DNA from: an uncultured Dorea sp.
Lineage (GTDB): Bacteria > Bacillota > Clostridia > Lachnospirales > Lachnospiraceae
NCBI GenBank assembly: GCA_910584575.1
Contig: CAJUBG010000033.1
Span: forward strand, 1 to 39,972
Reading direction: 5' to 3'
DNA length: 39,972 nucleotides
The notes below the pieces were generated by a model that did not search any database, was not told the DNA's origin, and worked only from the letters and a program-made list of their open reading frames with translations. The position numbers and the translations under genes are program-made. Shown here piece after piece: positions 16,266 to 24,405 of this stretch. How positions within the stretch are numbered: position 1 is the first letter of the stretch; each line of letters begins with the position of its first letter.

Positions 16266-18065
16266 ATGAGTAAGAAAAATAAGGTTAATTCTATCAGAAA
16301 ACAAATCCTATCTGGATATCGCCATGTTATCCTGGTCATGTGTCTGTTAGTGGCAGTTTCTCTGATTTCACTGATACAGATCAGTAGAAATTACCGCGTT
16401 GTATCCAACAACCGTGATAATCAGGCGGCAACCCAGTCGGCGTTGGCGAAGCACTACGAATGGCTGGAGATGTATAATGAGAGTATTCTGAACGGAACTG
16501 AATTTAAAGGAAGCCTGGATTATAATACCTGTCTTTTGGGACAATGGATGGCGGGAGTGAACGATTCAGATTTGTCTGACACTGTTATCCGCAATACACT
16601 GACAGAGGTTCAGGAGCCCCATAAGAATATGCATATGCAGGCATCCGAGATCCTTGAGCTTGCCAAGACAGACAGAGATGCTGCTTACATAAGATTTACT
16701 CAGGAATTGAAGCCTTTGACAGAAAAGGTTATTGATGGCTTGGGACAGATTTCCTCCCAGTATGAAGCTATCGCCAATGAAGCTTCCGAGAAGATGGATA
16801 GCCTAATCTTTATCATGATCGTCCTGAATATCGTATGCGCCCTGCTTGGTTTCATGGTTGCGTTATTCTATGGAACCCGTTCAGCCAAGCAGATTTCCCG
16901 TCCGATTACCGCTGTGGCCGAATGGTCAGAGAAGCTTTCCGTAGGCGCGGATCAGATTGATTTTGACGAGAAGGTGCTGAAAGGGAATGAAGGCAACGAG
17001 ATTGGATCCATGATTCAATCATTCCAGCGTATGGTAGACAGTATTCATGAGAATGTAGAAGTCGTAAAACGTCTTGCCCAGGGAGATATGACCGTATTCG
17101 TCAACATCCGTTCACAGGAGGACTCACTTGGAAGGAACCTGTATCACCTTGTACAGTCTAATGATTTTATGTTTGCCAGAATTATTGAGATTGCAATGTC
17201 CGTAGCGACTGCTTCCCAGAATATTGCGAATGCAAGCCAGATGTTAGCAGACACAGCATCAAAGCAGGTAATTGCAATCAATGAGCTGAACAGCTCTACT
17301 GACGAGACCAGAGAGCTTGTTACCCAGAACGGAATTGAGGTTCAGCATGCAACCGACCTTTCTCATTCCATCCTGCAAGATATGCAGGACAGTAATGCTA
17401 AGATGGGCTTACTGGTAGAGTCCGTAGACGAGATCAACAAGTCGTCTCAGAAGATTGCCAATGTCATTAAACTGATTGATGATATTGCCTTCCAGACAAA
17501 TATTCTTGCATTGAACGCTGCCGTAGAAGCCGCCCGCGCCGGAGAAGCCGGAAAAGGCTTTGCCGTAGTTGCCGACGAGGTTCGTGTCCTTGCCCTTAAG
17601 AGTGCGGACGCAGCGAACGAGAGTAAACAGTTGATTGAAGCTACCATGCGCGCGACAAAGGATGGCAGCCAGATTAGTTCAGAAGCATTTGAAACCTTCC
17701 AGCATGTTGTAGATGACCTCGACAGTATTATAGCAACAGTGAATAATATCTCAAATTCATCCCAGAAGCAGGAGGATGCAATTTCACGGATTCATGAACA
17801 GGTTGAATTCATCAATGAATCGATTACCTCCAACCTGTCTGTGAACGAAGAAGCTGCCGCCGCAAGCAGTGAGATGCGAGAAGATGCAAAGCTGCTTGAA
17901 GATGAGATGAACCAGTTCAATCTCCGCCAGAGAACGATGGGCCATGCATATATTCCGCCGGAGAAGCGTAATGACGAGGAGTTTATCCGTCAGGCTAACG
18001 AGAATTATCAGAAAGCCCTTAAGACGGGTCAATATACTCCGCTGGATATGGAGAATAACAAATAG
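16266..18065 (+). CDS. Methyl-accepting chemotaxis protein with an extracytoplasmic CZB-type zinc site
   Basis: A 599-residue chemoreceptor. It has TM1 at about 20-40 and TM2 at about 179-203, which enclose an extracytoplasmic helical domain; a HAMP-like region follows TM2 and the signalling hairpin tip is at 405-440 (DDIAFQTNILALNAAVEAARAGE and onward). The outer domain has the chemoreceptor zinc-binding pattern: H63-x2-W66, C89-x2-G-x-W94, H119 and H123. In most studied receptors CZB lies at the cytoplasmic C-terminus. Here the hydrophobic segments place it outside, so it may sense zinc, or oxidants acting on the Zn-Cys bond, in the surroundings. It is a single-gene unit with its own promoter and terminator. 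Confidence 0.93.
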   Translation: MSKKNKVNSIRKQILSGYRHVILVMCLLVAVSLISLIQISRNYRVVSNNRDNQAATQSALAKHYEWLEMYNESILNGTEFKGSLDYNTCLLGQWMAGVNDSDLSDTVIRNTLTEVQEPHKNMHMQASEILELAKTDRDAAYIRFTQELKPLTEKVIDGLGQISSQYEAIANEASEKMDSLIFIMIVLNIVCALLGFMVALFYGTRSAKQISRPITAVAEWSEKLSVGADQIDFDEKVLKGNEGNEIGSMIQSFQRMVDSIHENVEVVKRLAQGDMTVFVNIRSQEDSLGRNLYHLVQSNDFMFARIIEIAMSVATASQNIANASQMLADTASKQVIAINELNSSTDETRELVTQNGIEVQHATDLSHSILQDMQDSNAKMGLLVESVDEINKSSQKIANVIKLIDDIAFQTNILALNAAVEAARAGEAGKGFAVVADEVRVLALKSADAANESKQLIEATMRATKDGSQISSEAFETFQHVVDDLDSIIATVNNISNSSQKQEDAISRIHEQVEFINESITSNLSVNEEAAAASSEMREDAKLLEDEMNQFNLRQRTMGHAYIPPEKRNDEEFIRQANENYQKALKTGQYTPLDMENNK

Positions 18066-18083
18066 CAAAGTTTATACTACATA

Positions 18084-18114
18084 GGGGAGGGGCTGTTACA
18101 GACAGCCCCTCCCC
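18084..18114 (+). terminator. Terminator between the chemoreceptor and the histidine kinase
   Basis: A perfect 13-bp GC-rich stem (18084-18096 with 18102-18114) with a 5-nt loop, followed by a short T-rich stretch. It sits between convergent genes and could serve both. Confidence 0.75.
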
Positions 18115-18119
18115 CTTGT

Positions 18120-19421
18120 TTACAACATTTTCATTCTCTCCCGAATGCGCACAAGCGATACCATGACTTCCAAGACAAAATATCCGCCTTCTGTATAACA
18201 CATCATGTCCCCTCCAAGCCTGACCGCTGCCGCCTGTATGCTGGATATCCCGAAACCGTGACCTGATTCTGCCTTATCTGTAACGGGAATATTTCCCTTC
18301 TCTACATTCAAGTCGTCCCGACACCGGTTCTTAATCCGTATAATCAGATGATTCCTGTTATACTTCATTTCCACAGAAGCCTCGCGTTTCGTTGCGTCAA
18401 GCTTTTCTAATGCATCACAGGCATTTTCCAGCCCATTGGAAAGGATTTGGCATAATTCCATATACGGCAGCTCTTTATCCCCTACCAGTATATCCGTCGT
18501 ACATTCTGCTCCCAGTTCATCCAGCTTCCCAATATACTGGACAAATACCGCATTAATGTAAGGATTAGCACAGAATTCCCCTTCCAGGGTATTCATCTCT
18601 GTCTCCACGCCCCTCAGATATATCAGAGCCTCTTTCGTCTTTTCTTCAGTAAGCAAACCCAGAAGCGTAGCAGAATGTCCTTTCATATCATGCTGCATCC
18701 TCCTTATACGCTGCTGATTCTCAAGCTGTGCCTTCAGCATATTCTTCTGTTCCTGCAGAATACGCTCGCTCTGCTGCTTTCGGTAAAGGAGAAGCTGCCT
18801 GTAAAGCGATGTAAAAATCGTAGCATAATTAAAGAACATTAATACCAGCATCAATATGCACTGAAGCATAGCCTCCGGACGGTTGACAATATTAGTGGGA
18901 TACTGTATCGTTACCGCCAGAAGGAGATAGTACAGCATCGTCATCCCGGAAAAAATTCCCCATCCTTTTTCCACCACATTTTGAAGCTCCAGATAAGGTT
19001 TTCTTAGAAACCGCCATATCAGATACTCCATAAGCGGGAAGGCGATCAGCCTGCTTACGAGCATAACCCAATATTCCCCGCCGCCCAGGAAATAGTCCAG
19101 CAAATTTGTGACCGCCATGAGCCAGAGACAGGAGGTATCTGCCAGACAGAATGAAAAGATAAATTTAAAATTCCGGTCAGCGCTTAACACATAGAAAAGG
19201 ATAAAACTAGGGACAGTGCAGGTAAGCAGAAACACTTGTGCCAGTGCATCAAAGCCCAGAACTGCTAACCCCGCCCCGTTCAATAATATCAAAATTCCCA
19301 TGAAGATTCCCGTTATCAGTACGGTCTTCTTCCTGGTAAACCGCGGCCTAAATAGCAGAATAAATACAAAAAGTATATGGAACATAGACCAATAGATAGA
19401 TAAATCTCGTAGTATTGTCAT
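18120..19421 (-). CDS. GHKL sensor histidine kinase, AgrC-like, without a partner
   Basis: A 433-residue membrane kinase. The first 210 residues form about six hydrophobic segments, then a coiled linker (YRKQQSERILQEQKNMLKAQ) leads to the phosphoacceptor region RRMQHDMKGHSATL (His about 243). The ATPase domain has the N box LSNGLENACDALEKL (about 325) and the G box SGHGFGISSIQ (about 387). This layout matches the AgrC/peptide-sensing GHKL group, which usually pairs with a LytTR response regulator. None is encoded next to it. The ATG lies 12 nt after the prfA stop and no promoter is seen between, so the gene is probably cotranscribed with the prmC-prfA genes. Confidence 0.88.
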   Translation of the reverse strand: MTILRDLSIYWSMFHILFVFILLFRPRFTRKKTVLITGIFMGILILLNGAGLAVLGFDALAQVFLLTCTVPSFILFYVLSADRNFKFIFSFCLADTSCLWLMAVTNLLDYFLGGGEYWVMLVSRLIAFPLMEYLIWRFLRKPYLELQNVVEKGWGIFSGMTMLYYLLLAVTIQYPTNIVNRPEAMLQCILMLVLMFFNYATIFTSLYRQLLLYRKQQSERILQEQKNMLKAQLENQQRIRRMQHDMKGHSATLLGLLTEEKTKEALIYLRGVETEMNTLEGEFCANPYINAVFVQYIGKLDELGAECTTDILVGDKELPYMELCQILSNGLENACDALEKLDATKREASVEMKYNRNHLIIRIKNRCRDDLNVEKGNIPVTDKAESGHGFGISSIQAAAVRLGGDMMCYTEGGYFVLEVMVSLVRIRERMKML

Positions 19422-19433
19422 ATCTTTAATCCA

Positions 19434-20507
19434 TTAGTTTTCATTCATATTCGCCAGCTTCGCACTCTGATCCGCCGCAATACACGCATCAATAATCTCC
19501 TGGATATCCCCGTTCATAATCTTATCCAGTTTATACAGCGTAAGCCCAATCCTGTGATCCGTCACACGCCCCTGTGGGAAATTGTAGGTACGAATCTTCT
19601 CAGAACGGTCTCCGGTTCCAATCTGGCTCTTTCTTGCCTCTGCCTCCGCGTCATGCTGCTTCTGACACTCAATATCGTATAATTTTGCCCTCAGCAGCGC
19701 AAACGCCTTATCCTTGTTCTGAAGCTGTGATTTCTCTGTCTGGCTGTAAATCACAATACCTGTGGGATAATGAGTCAAACGCACGGCTGAATCCGTGGTA
19801 TTGACACACTGGCCTCCATTACCCGAAGCCCTCATAACATCAATACGGATATCCTTCTCATCAATCTGGACATCCACCTCCTCCGCCTCTGGTATCACGG
19901 CCACGGTAATAGTGGACGTGTGAATCCGTCCGCCGGACTCTGTCTCCGGCACACGCTGTACACGATGTACGCCGGACTCATATTTCATCACAGAATAGGC
20001 GTCGCTTCCGTTAATCATGAAGGTAACATTCTTCATACCGCCAATACCGATTTCCTCACATTCAACCAATTCCACCTTCCAACGTCTGCTCTCTGCATAA
20101 TGCAGATACATACGATAAATCTCCGCGGCAAACAGCGCCGCCTCGTCTCCGCCTGCGCCTGCGCGAATCTCCACAATAACATTCTTGTCGTCATTGGGGT
20201 CTTTGGGGAGAAGCAGAATCTTAAGCTCTCTTTCCAACTCCTCTACCCTTGCCTTGGCTTCGTTCAACTCCTCCTTCGCAAGCTCGCGCATCTCCTCGTC
20301 CGATTCCTCCTCCAGCATCTGAAGGCTGTCCTCGATTGCCTGTTTACACGCCTTATATTCCTTATATGCCTCCACAATAGGAGACAGGTCGTTCTGTTCC
20401 TTCATAAGTTTCCGGAATCTTGCCTGGTCACTGGCAACGTCCGGCTCTTGAAGCTCACTTAATATTTCCTCCATACGAATGAGCAAATCCTCTAATCTAT
20501 CAAACAT
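19434..20507 (-). CDS. prfA: Peptide chain release factor 1
   Basis: A 357-residue class I release factor that reads UAA and UAG. The stop-codon recognition motif of RF1 (P-x-T) is seen in VQRVPETESGGRIHTS, and the peptidyl-tRNA hydrolysis loop is ASGNGGQCVNTTDSAVR with the GGQ motif. The Gln is the substrate of the methyltransferase encoded just upstream (prmC). Full length, with an AGGAGGAAG ribosome binding site. Confidence 0.97.
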   Translation of the reverse strand: MFDRLEDLLIRMEEILSELQEPDVASDQARFRKLMKEQNDLSPIVEAYKEYKACKQAIEDSLQMLEEESDEEMRELAKEELNEAKARVEELERELKILLLPKDPNDDKNVIVEIRAGAGGDEAALFAAEIYRMYLHYAESRRWKVELVECEEIGIGGMKNVTFMINGSDAYSVMKYESGVHRVQRVPETESGGRIHTSTITVAVIPEAEEVDVQIDEKDIRIDVMRASGNGGQCVNTTDSAVRLTHYPTGIVIYSQTEKSQLQNKDKAFALLRAKLYDIECQKQHDAEAEARKSQIGTGDRSEKIRTYNFPQGRVTDHRIGLTLYKLDKIMNGDIQEIIDACIAADQSAKLANMNEN

Positions 20508-20542
20508 CTTTCTTCCTCCTGGACTAATCTTCTTTTTTCATT

Positions 20543-20570
20543 CCCGATACCTTAATGGACGAAGTCCGGC
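20543..20570 (-). repeat. Possible partial relic of the 63-bp structured repeat
   Basis: In the spacer between prmC and prfA, the minus strand reads GGACTTCGTC, then C, then ATTAA, then GGTAT. The repeat units at 38487-38612 read GGACTTCGTC, A, ATTAA, TGTAT in the same order. The 5' half of the repeat is absent. It may be a fragment or a chance match around a small GGAC-TTC-GTCC hairpin. Confidence 0.3.
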
Positions 20571-20579
20571 TCTCCTTTG

Positions 20580-21476
20580 CTACAAAAAACCACTCTTTCT
20601 AGCCTTGCCTCCATTGTAAATACCTGTCGCCACACGGTCAAGACCTGACAAATCTTTTTTTATCTCCACACTCTCATAGCCACGGCCTTTCATCAGGGCT
20701 TTTACATCCTCTCCCTGGCCGCAGCCAATCTCAAACAGCAGGCTTCCCCCTGTTTTGATATGGGAAATGCTTTCTTTTATTATCTTTCTGTAAAAATACA
20801 GCCCATCCTCCCCGCCGTCCAGCGCAATCCTTGGATCATGGAAGCGCACCTCAGCCTGAAGCCCTTCAATATCCAATGTAGGGATATAGGGAGGATTGGA
20901 CACAATAATGTCGAATTTTGTATTATTTCCCACAAAATCCGTAAATAAATCCGACTGCACCCACTCTGCCTTCACATCCAACCGCCCTGCATTCTTCCTT
21001 GCAACAGCCAGCGCAGCCTTAGAAATATCACAGCCCGTGCCTTCTGCTTCCGGACACATTTTCAAAATACTCAGCAGAATACAACCGGAGCCGGTACACA
21101 TATCAAGCACCTGAACCCTTCCACCGCCCTTTTCGCGAATTAGCTTCACAGCCTCCTCCACCAGCGTCTCCGTATCCTGACGGGGTATCAGCACATGTTC
21201 ATCCACATAAAAGGGGTATCCCATGAATTCCTGCTCTTTGGTAATATGCTGAAGCGGAATCCGTTCCTTTCGTCTCTCAATATACCCAAAATACTGTAAA
21301 GCCAGCCCTTCCTCTAATTCCCTGTCAGGCTCTCCGTAGTATGACGCCCGACTGATACCTGTCGTATATTCCAGTAGATACCACGCATCCAGGGCAGCCT
21401 CCTCAATGCCGGCTTCCCTTAATGCCTCGGTTCCTTCTTCAATGATCTGCCGCAGCGTGAAAATTCTCTGCTTCAT
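20580..21476 (-). CDS. prmC: Release factor glutamine methyltransferase
   Basis: A 298-residue SAM-dependent enzyme that methylates the GGQ glutamine of release factors. It has an N-terminal helical recognition domain (TLRQIIEEGTEALREAGIEEA), SAM motif I VLDMCTGSGCILLSIL, and the signature IIVSNPPYIPT whose NPPY binds the Gln amide. The start at the ATG after TTGGAGAG gives the normal family length; a longer frame adds 16 residues that overlap the neighbour. It overlaps the 3' end of the DUF1385 gene by 38 nt, and the two are coupled. Confidence 0.95.
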   Translation of the reverse strand: MKQRIFTLRQIIEEGTEALREAGIEEAALDAWYLLEYTTGISRASYYGEPDRELEEGLALQYFGYIERRKERIPLQHITKEQEFMGYPFYVDEHVLIPRQDTETLVEEAVKLIREKGGGRVQVLDMCTGSGCILLSILKMCPEAEGTGCDISKAALAVARKNAGRLDVKAEWVQSDLFTDFVGNNTKFDIIVSNPPYIPTLDIEGLQAEVRFHDPRIALDGGEDGLYFYRKIIKESISHIKTGGSLLFEIGCGQGEDVKALMKGRGYESVEIKKDLSGLDRVATGIYNGGKARKSGFL

Positions 21477-22374
21477 ACGCTCTCCAATCAAATACTGCCT
21501 CAACCGCCTGGATTGCCACTTCAATCATACCGTCATCCGGCTCTTTTGTCGTAATCTTCTGAATCGCAAGCCCTGGTTTGCTGAGCAGATTCACAACCGG
21601 ATTCTCGCTGCGTCCCGCCAGCTTTAAAAACTCATAGGAAATTCCTGCAATCACCGGAAGCAGGGCAATCCGGATTACAATCCTCATCAGCGGGGTTTCT
21701 GCCCGTACCAGCACCAGCATAATGATACTGATTGCAAGCACAAGAAACAGAAAGCTCGTTCCGCACCGCTTATGCTGCCTAGAGCTGACGCGCACATTCT
21801 CCACGGTCAGAGGAAGCCCGTGCTCAATACAGTTGATACACTTGTGCTCTGCACCGTGGTACATAAACGTCCGCTGAATATCCTTCATCCGGGAAATCAG
21901 CAGCACATATAAGACAAAAATGCCAATCCGCACAAAACCTTCGATTACAGTGCGGGCGCTGTAAGAGGGTATATATTTCTCCAGTAAAGAGGACAGGAAA
22001 TAGGGAAGCACCATGAAAATGGCTACTGCCATCACAATGGAAAACGCTACCGTCACCCCCATAAGCAGGCTCTCCTTCTTCTCCTGCTTCTTGGCCTCAT
22101 CTTCGGTCAGCTCTTTTTCTTCCTCCTCCTCGAAAAAGCTGGCGGAATACGTCAGCGTCTTCATTCCGAGCACCATGGAATCAATAAAATTAAAGACTCC
22201 CCGAATAAATGGGAGTTCTGTCAGCTTCTTCCATCTGTGGACAATGCTCTTATACGTCTCCTTGCTCACAAGGATCTCCCCGTCAGACTTGCGTATTGCC
22301 ACCGCATAATCATCCTTATGCTTCATCATAATGCCTTCTAACACGGCCTGACCGCCTATATTCGATGATTTCAT
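21439..22374 (-). CDS. DUF1385 family membrane protein
   Basis: A 311-residue protein that opens with the family signature SSNIGGQAVLEGIMMK. It has an acidic cytoplasmic loop (EEEEEKELTEDEA), several transmembrane helices (about 110-135, 165-185, 235-270) and the conserved YHGAEHKCINCIEHG, whose His and Cys residues suggest metal binding. The family is widespread in Firmicutes next to prmC and prfA, and its function is unknown. The ATG at 22374 follows AAAGGAG. A longer frame would run through the rpmE terminator and is rejected. Confidence 0.9.
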   Translation of the reverse strand: MKSSNIGGQAVLEGIMMKHKDDYAVAIRKSDGEILVSKETYKSIVHRWKKLTELPFIRGVFNFIDSMVLGMKTLTYSASFFEEEEEKELTEDEAKKQEKKESLLMGVTVAFSIVMAVAIFMVLPYFLSSLLEKYIPSYSARTVIEGFVRIGIFVLYVLLISRMKDIQRTFMYHGAEHKCINCIEHGLPLTVENVRVSSRQHKRCGTSFLFLVLAISIIMLVLVRAETPLMRIVIRIALLPVIAGISYEFLKLAGRSENPVVNLLSKPGLAIQKITTKEPDDGMIEVAIQAVEAVFDWRAYEAENFHAAADH

Positions 22375-22403
22375 AATTTGTAATACTCCTTTATACATAT
22401 ATA

Positions 22404-22434
22404 GAAAAGGGTTGAGATCATACAACCTCAACCC
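22404..22434 (-). terminator. Intrinsic terminator after rpmE
   Basis: An 8-bp stem (GGGTTGAG/CTCAACCC, 22409-22416 with 22427-22434) with a 10-nt loop, followed on the minus strand by TTTTCTATAT. It separates rpmE from the DUF1385 gene. Confidence 0.8.
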
Positions 22435-22447
22435 GATACCTGCAATC

Positions 22448-22651
22448 TTATTTGCCCATTCCGTATTTCTTATTGAACTTATCAACACGACCGCGAGCCT
22501 GAGCTGCCTTCTGCTGTCCTGTGTAGAATGGATGGCACTTGGAACAGATCTCCACGTGGATATCTTCTTTTGTAGAACCTGTCACAAAAGTGTTACCACA
22601 GTTACAAGTTACAGTTGCCTGATGATATGTTGGATGTATTCCTTCTTTCAT
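22448..22651 (-). CDS. rpmE: 50S ribosomal protein L31, zinc-binding form
   Basis: A 67-residue L31 of the cysteine-containing (C+) type. With the start at 22651, cysteines fall at 16 and 18, with a second pair in EICSKCHPF, the usual zinc ligands. It contains the typical MKEGIHPTYHQATV start and the basic RVDKFNKKYG end. The GTG three codons upstream is part of the GAGGTGA ribosome binding site and is not the start. It has its own promoter and terminator. Confidence 0.96.
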   Translation of the reverse strand: MKEGIHPTYHQATVTCNCGNTFVTGSTKEDIHVEICSKCHPFYTGQQKAAQARGRVDKFNKKYGMGK

Positions 22652-22765
22652 GATCTTCACCTCTTCTTTATTACGTCATATGCTGTCAGCCGGCTTCACT
22701 GGCAATGTCCGGTTACCACAAAAAGCCTGTGCCGTCAGCTATGCATTTCTTATTATCTAAACAGC
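22652..22765 (-). promoter_or_regulatory. rpmE 5' leader, possible L31 autoregulatory structure
   Basis: About 110 nt separate the promoter from the rpmE start. On the minus strand GCTG and CAGC segments can close a stem around an inner CCGG/CCGG pair. Ribosomal protein L31 leaders are known in Firmicutes, but the consensus could not be checked here. Confidence 0.35.
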
Positions 22766-22771
22766 GTTGTT

Positions 22772-22800
22772 ATTGTACCACAAAAACGAGACATTGTCTA
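22772..22800 (-). promoter_or_regulatory. Sigma-A promoter of rpmE
   Basis: On the minus strand TAGACA (22795-22800), a 17-bp spacer and TACAAT (22772-22777), each one mismatch from consensus. The -35 contains the rho stop codon. Confidence 0.7.
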
Positions 22801-24135
22801 TATTATTTTTGTCTTTTTTACCATTTGGATTAACTCTGCATTATTGCGGGTTCTGCTGTACATATTCAGGATATTCTCCACAGCCTCGTCCGCGCGCATA
22901 CCGTTTAAGGCGCGGCGCATCGTGTCAACCGCCTCCTGTTCCTCCTTAGACAGCAGCAAGTCCTCCCTTCTGGTTCCGGACTGCGGAATATCGATTGCCG
23001 GAAATACCCTCTTTTCGGACAGCTTCCGGTCTAGTACCAACTCCATATTACCGGTTCCCTTAAACTCCTCGTAGATTACGTCGTCCATCTTACTTCCTGT
23101 GTTGACGAGAGCCGTCGCAAGGATGGTAAGGCTCCCGCCGCCGCGCATGTTTCTAGCCGCGCCGAAAAACCGCTTCGGCATATGCAGCGCCGCCGGATCA
23201 AGACCGCCGGACAGGGTTCTTCCTGACGGCGGAACCGTTAGGTTATACGCCCTTGCCAGACGAGTGATACTGTCTAAAAGAATCATAACGTCTTTCTTAT
23301 GTTCTACCAGACGCTTCGCGCGCTCGATTACCATCTCTGACACACGCTTATGATGCTCTGGCAATTCGTCAAATGTAGAGTAGATAACTTCCACGTTGTC
23401 ACCCTCGATAGTCTCCTTGATATCCGTGACCTCCTCAGGGCGCTCATCAATCAGCAGAATCAGCAGATGAATCTCCGGATTATTCTTCCGAACAGACAAT
23501 GCCACCTGCTTAAGCAGGGTTGTCTTACCTGCCTTGGGCGGTGAAACGATCATTCCACGCTGTCCCTTTCCAATAGGCGACAGCAAGTCCACAATCCTCA
23601 TGGCCGTGCTCGTCTTGCCGCACTCCATCCTAAGCCGTTCGTCCGGAAAAATGGGCGTCATGTCTTCAAAGTTTGTCCTGCGCATTGCCTTCATGGGATC
23701 AATGTTATTGATCTTGGTCAGATATAACAACGCGCTGAACTTCTCCTGCTGCGTCTTAATCCGTGTATTTCCTTCCAGAATATCCCCAGTCTTTAGATTA
23801 AACTTACGAATCTGGGACGGCGACACGTACACATCATTCTCTCCCGGCAGATAGTTGGCGCTTCGGATAAATCCATATCCGTCCGGAAGCACCTCTAAGA
23901 TTCCACACGCCGTAATCCCGCTGTCAAGCCTGTCTATATCATGAACCTCTTTATCTCCTGTATTCGCAGACATCTCTTTTACCTGCTCTCTCGACGCCTG
24001 TTTCTCCTTCTCGTCTTCTTCTAACATACGCTCAATCAACTCCGCTTTTTTCATTGTCGATATTCCTTTTATTCCTCTCGCTTTGGCAAGGTCTTTGAGT
24101 GTAGATAAAGGTAATGATTCATACTTCTCTCTCAT
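22798..24135 (-). CDS. rho: Transcription termination factor Rho
   Basis: A 445-residue hexameric RNA helicase and translocase. It has an N-terminal Rho-N/SAP-like helical domain (SLPLSTLKDLAKARGIKG), a charged linker, a cold-shock-like RNA-binding domain (GILEVLPDGYGFIRS), Walker A SPPKAGKTTLLKQVA, a Walker B region VMILLDSITRLARAYN, and the Q-loop and R-loop region PSGRTLSGGLDP. The start at 24135 follows AAAGG; the longer frame adds 14 residues without support. The rho-rpmE order is standard in this lineage. Confidence 0.97.
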   Translation of the reverse strand: MREKYESLPLSTLKDLAKARGIKGISTMKKAELIERMLEEDEKEKQASREQVKEMSANTGDKEVHDIDRLDSGITACGILEVLPDGYGFIRSANYLPGENDVYVSPSQIRKFNLKTGDILEGNTRIKTQQEKFSALLYLTKINNIDPMKAMRRTNFEDMTPIFPDERLRMECGKTSTAMRIVDLLSPIGKGQRGMIVSPPKAGKTTLLKQVALSVRKNNPEIHLLILLIDERPEEVTDIKETIEGDNVEVIYSTFDELPEHHKRVSEMVIERAKRLVEHKKDVMILLDSITRLARAYNLTVPPSGRTLSGGLDPAALHMPKRFFGAARNMRGGGSLTILATALVNTGSKMDDVIYEEFKGTGNMELVLDRKLSEKRVFPAIDIPQSGTRREDLLLSKEEQEAVDTMRRALNGMRADEAVENILNMYSRTRNNAELIQMVKKTKII

Positions 24136-24256
24136 TATAAATATCCTTTCATGAATTTTGATTTTCCACCTATACAAATATCTGACATACCAATATCCAT
24201 ATATATTTTCCCTGGGATATGAGGGGCCTGAACTGACCCAGTTGGAATTAAATGTT

Positions 24257-24284
24257 ATTATACTACATTTAATGGAAATTTAAA
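24257..24284 (-). promoter_or_regulatory. Possible rho promoter
   Basis: On the minus strand TATAAT (24257-24262) with TTTAAA at a 16-bp spacing (24279-24284). The -10 is perfect and the -35 weak. It implies a leader of roughly 115 nt before rho. Confidence 0.4.
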
Positions 24285-24294
24285 AGCCTTTTTA

Positions 24295-24323
24295 TTGATT
24301 TGATGTTGCAAGAATGATATTAT
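24295..24323 (+). promoter_or_regulatory. Sigma-A promoter of the radical SAM-DUF4364-chromate run
   Basis: TTGATT (24295-24300), a 17-bp spacer and TATTAT (24318-24323), back to back with the rho promoter. It implies a leader of about 75 nt and rules out the upstream GTG start. Confidence 0.6.
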
Positions 24324-24405
24324 AGTGATATCGTTCAGTCAGAAGCCGCGAAAAGCTGTCTGGCATGAACACATTTCACAGTATTTAAAAAGGCGGTTGA
24401 GCTAT

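Noticed and set aside
22375..22488. N-terminal extension of the DUF1385 protein
   Set aside because: It would be encoded across the rpmE terminator. The ATG at 22374 has a proper ribosome binding site and starts at the family signature.
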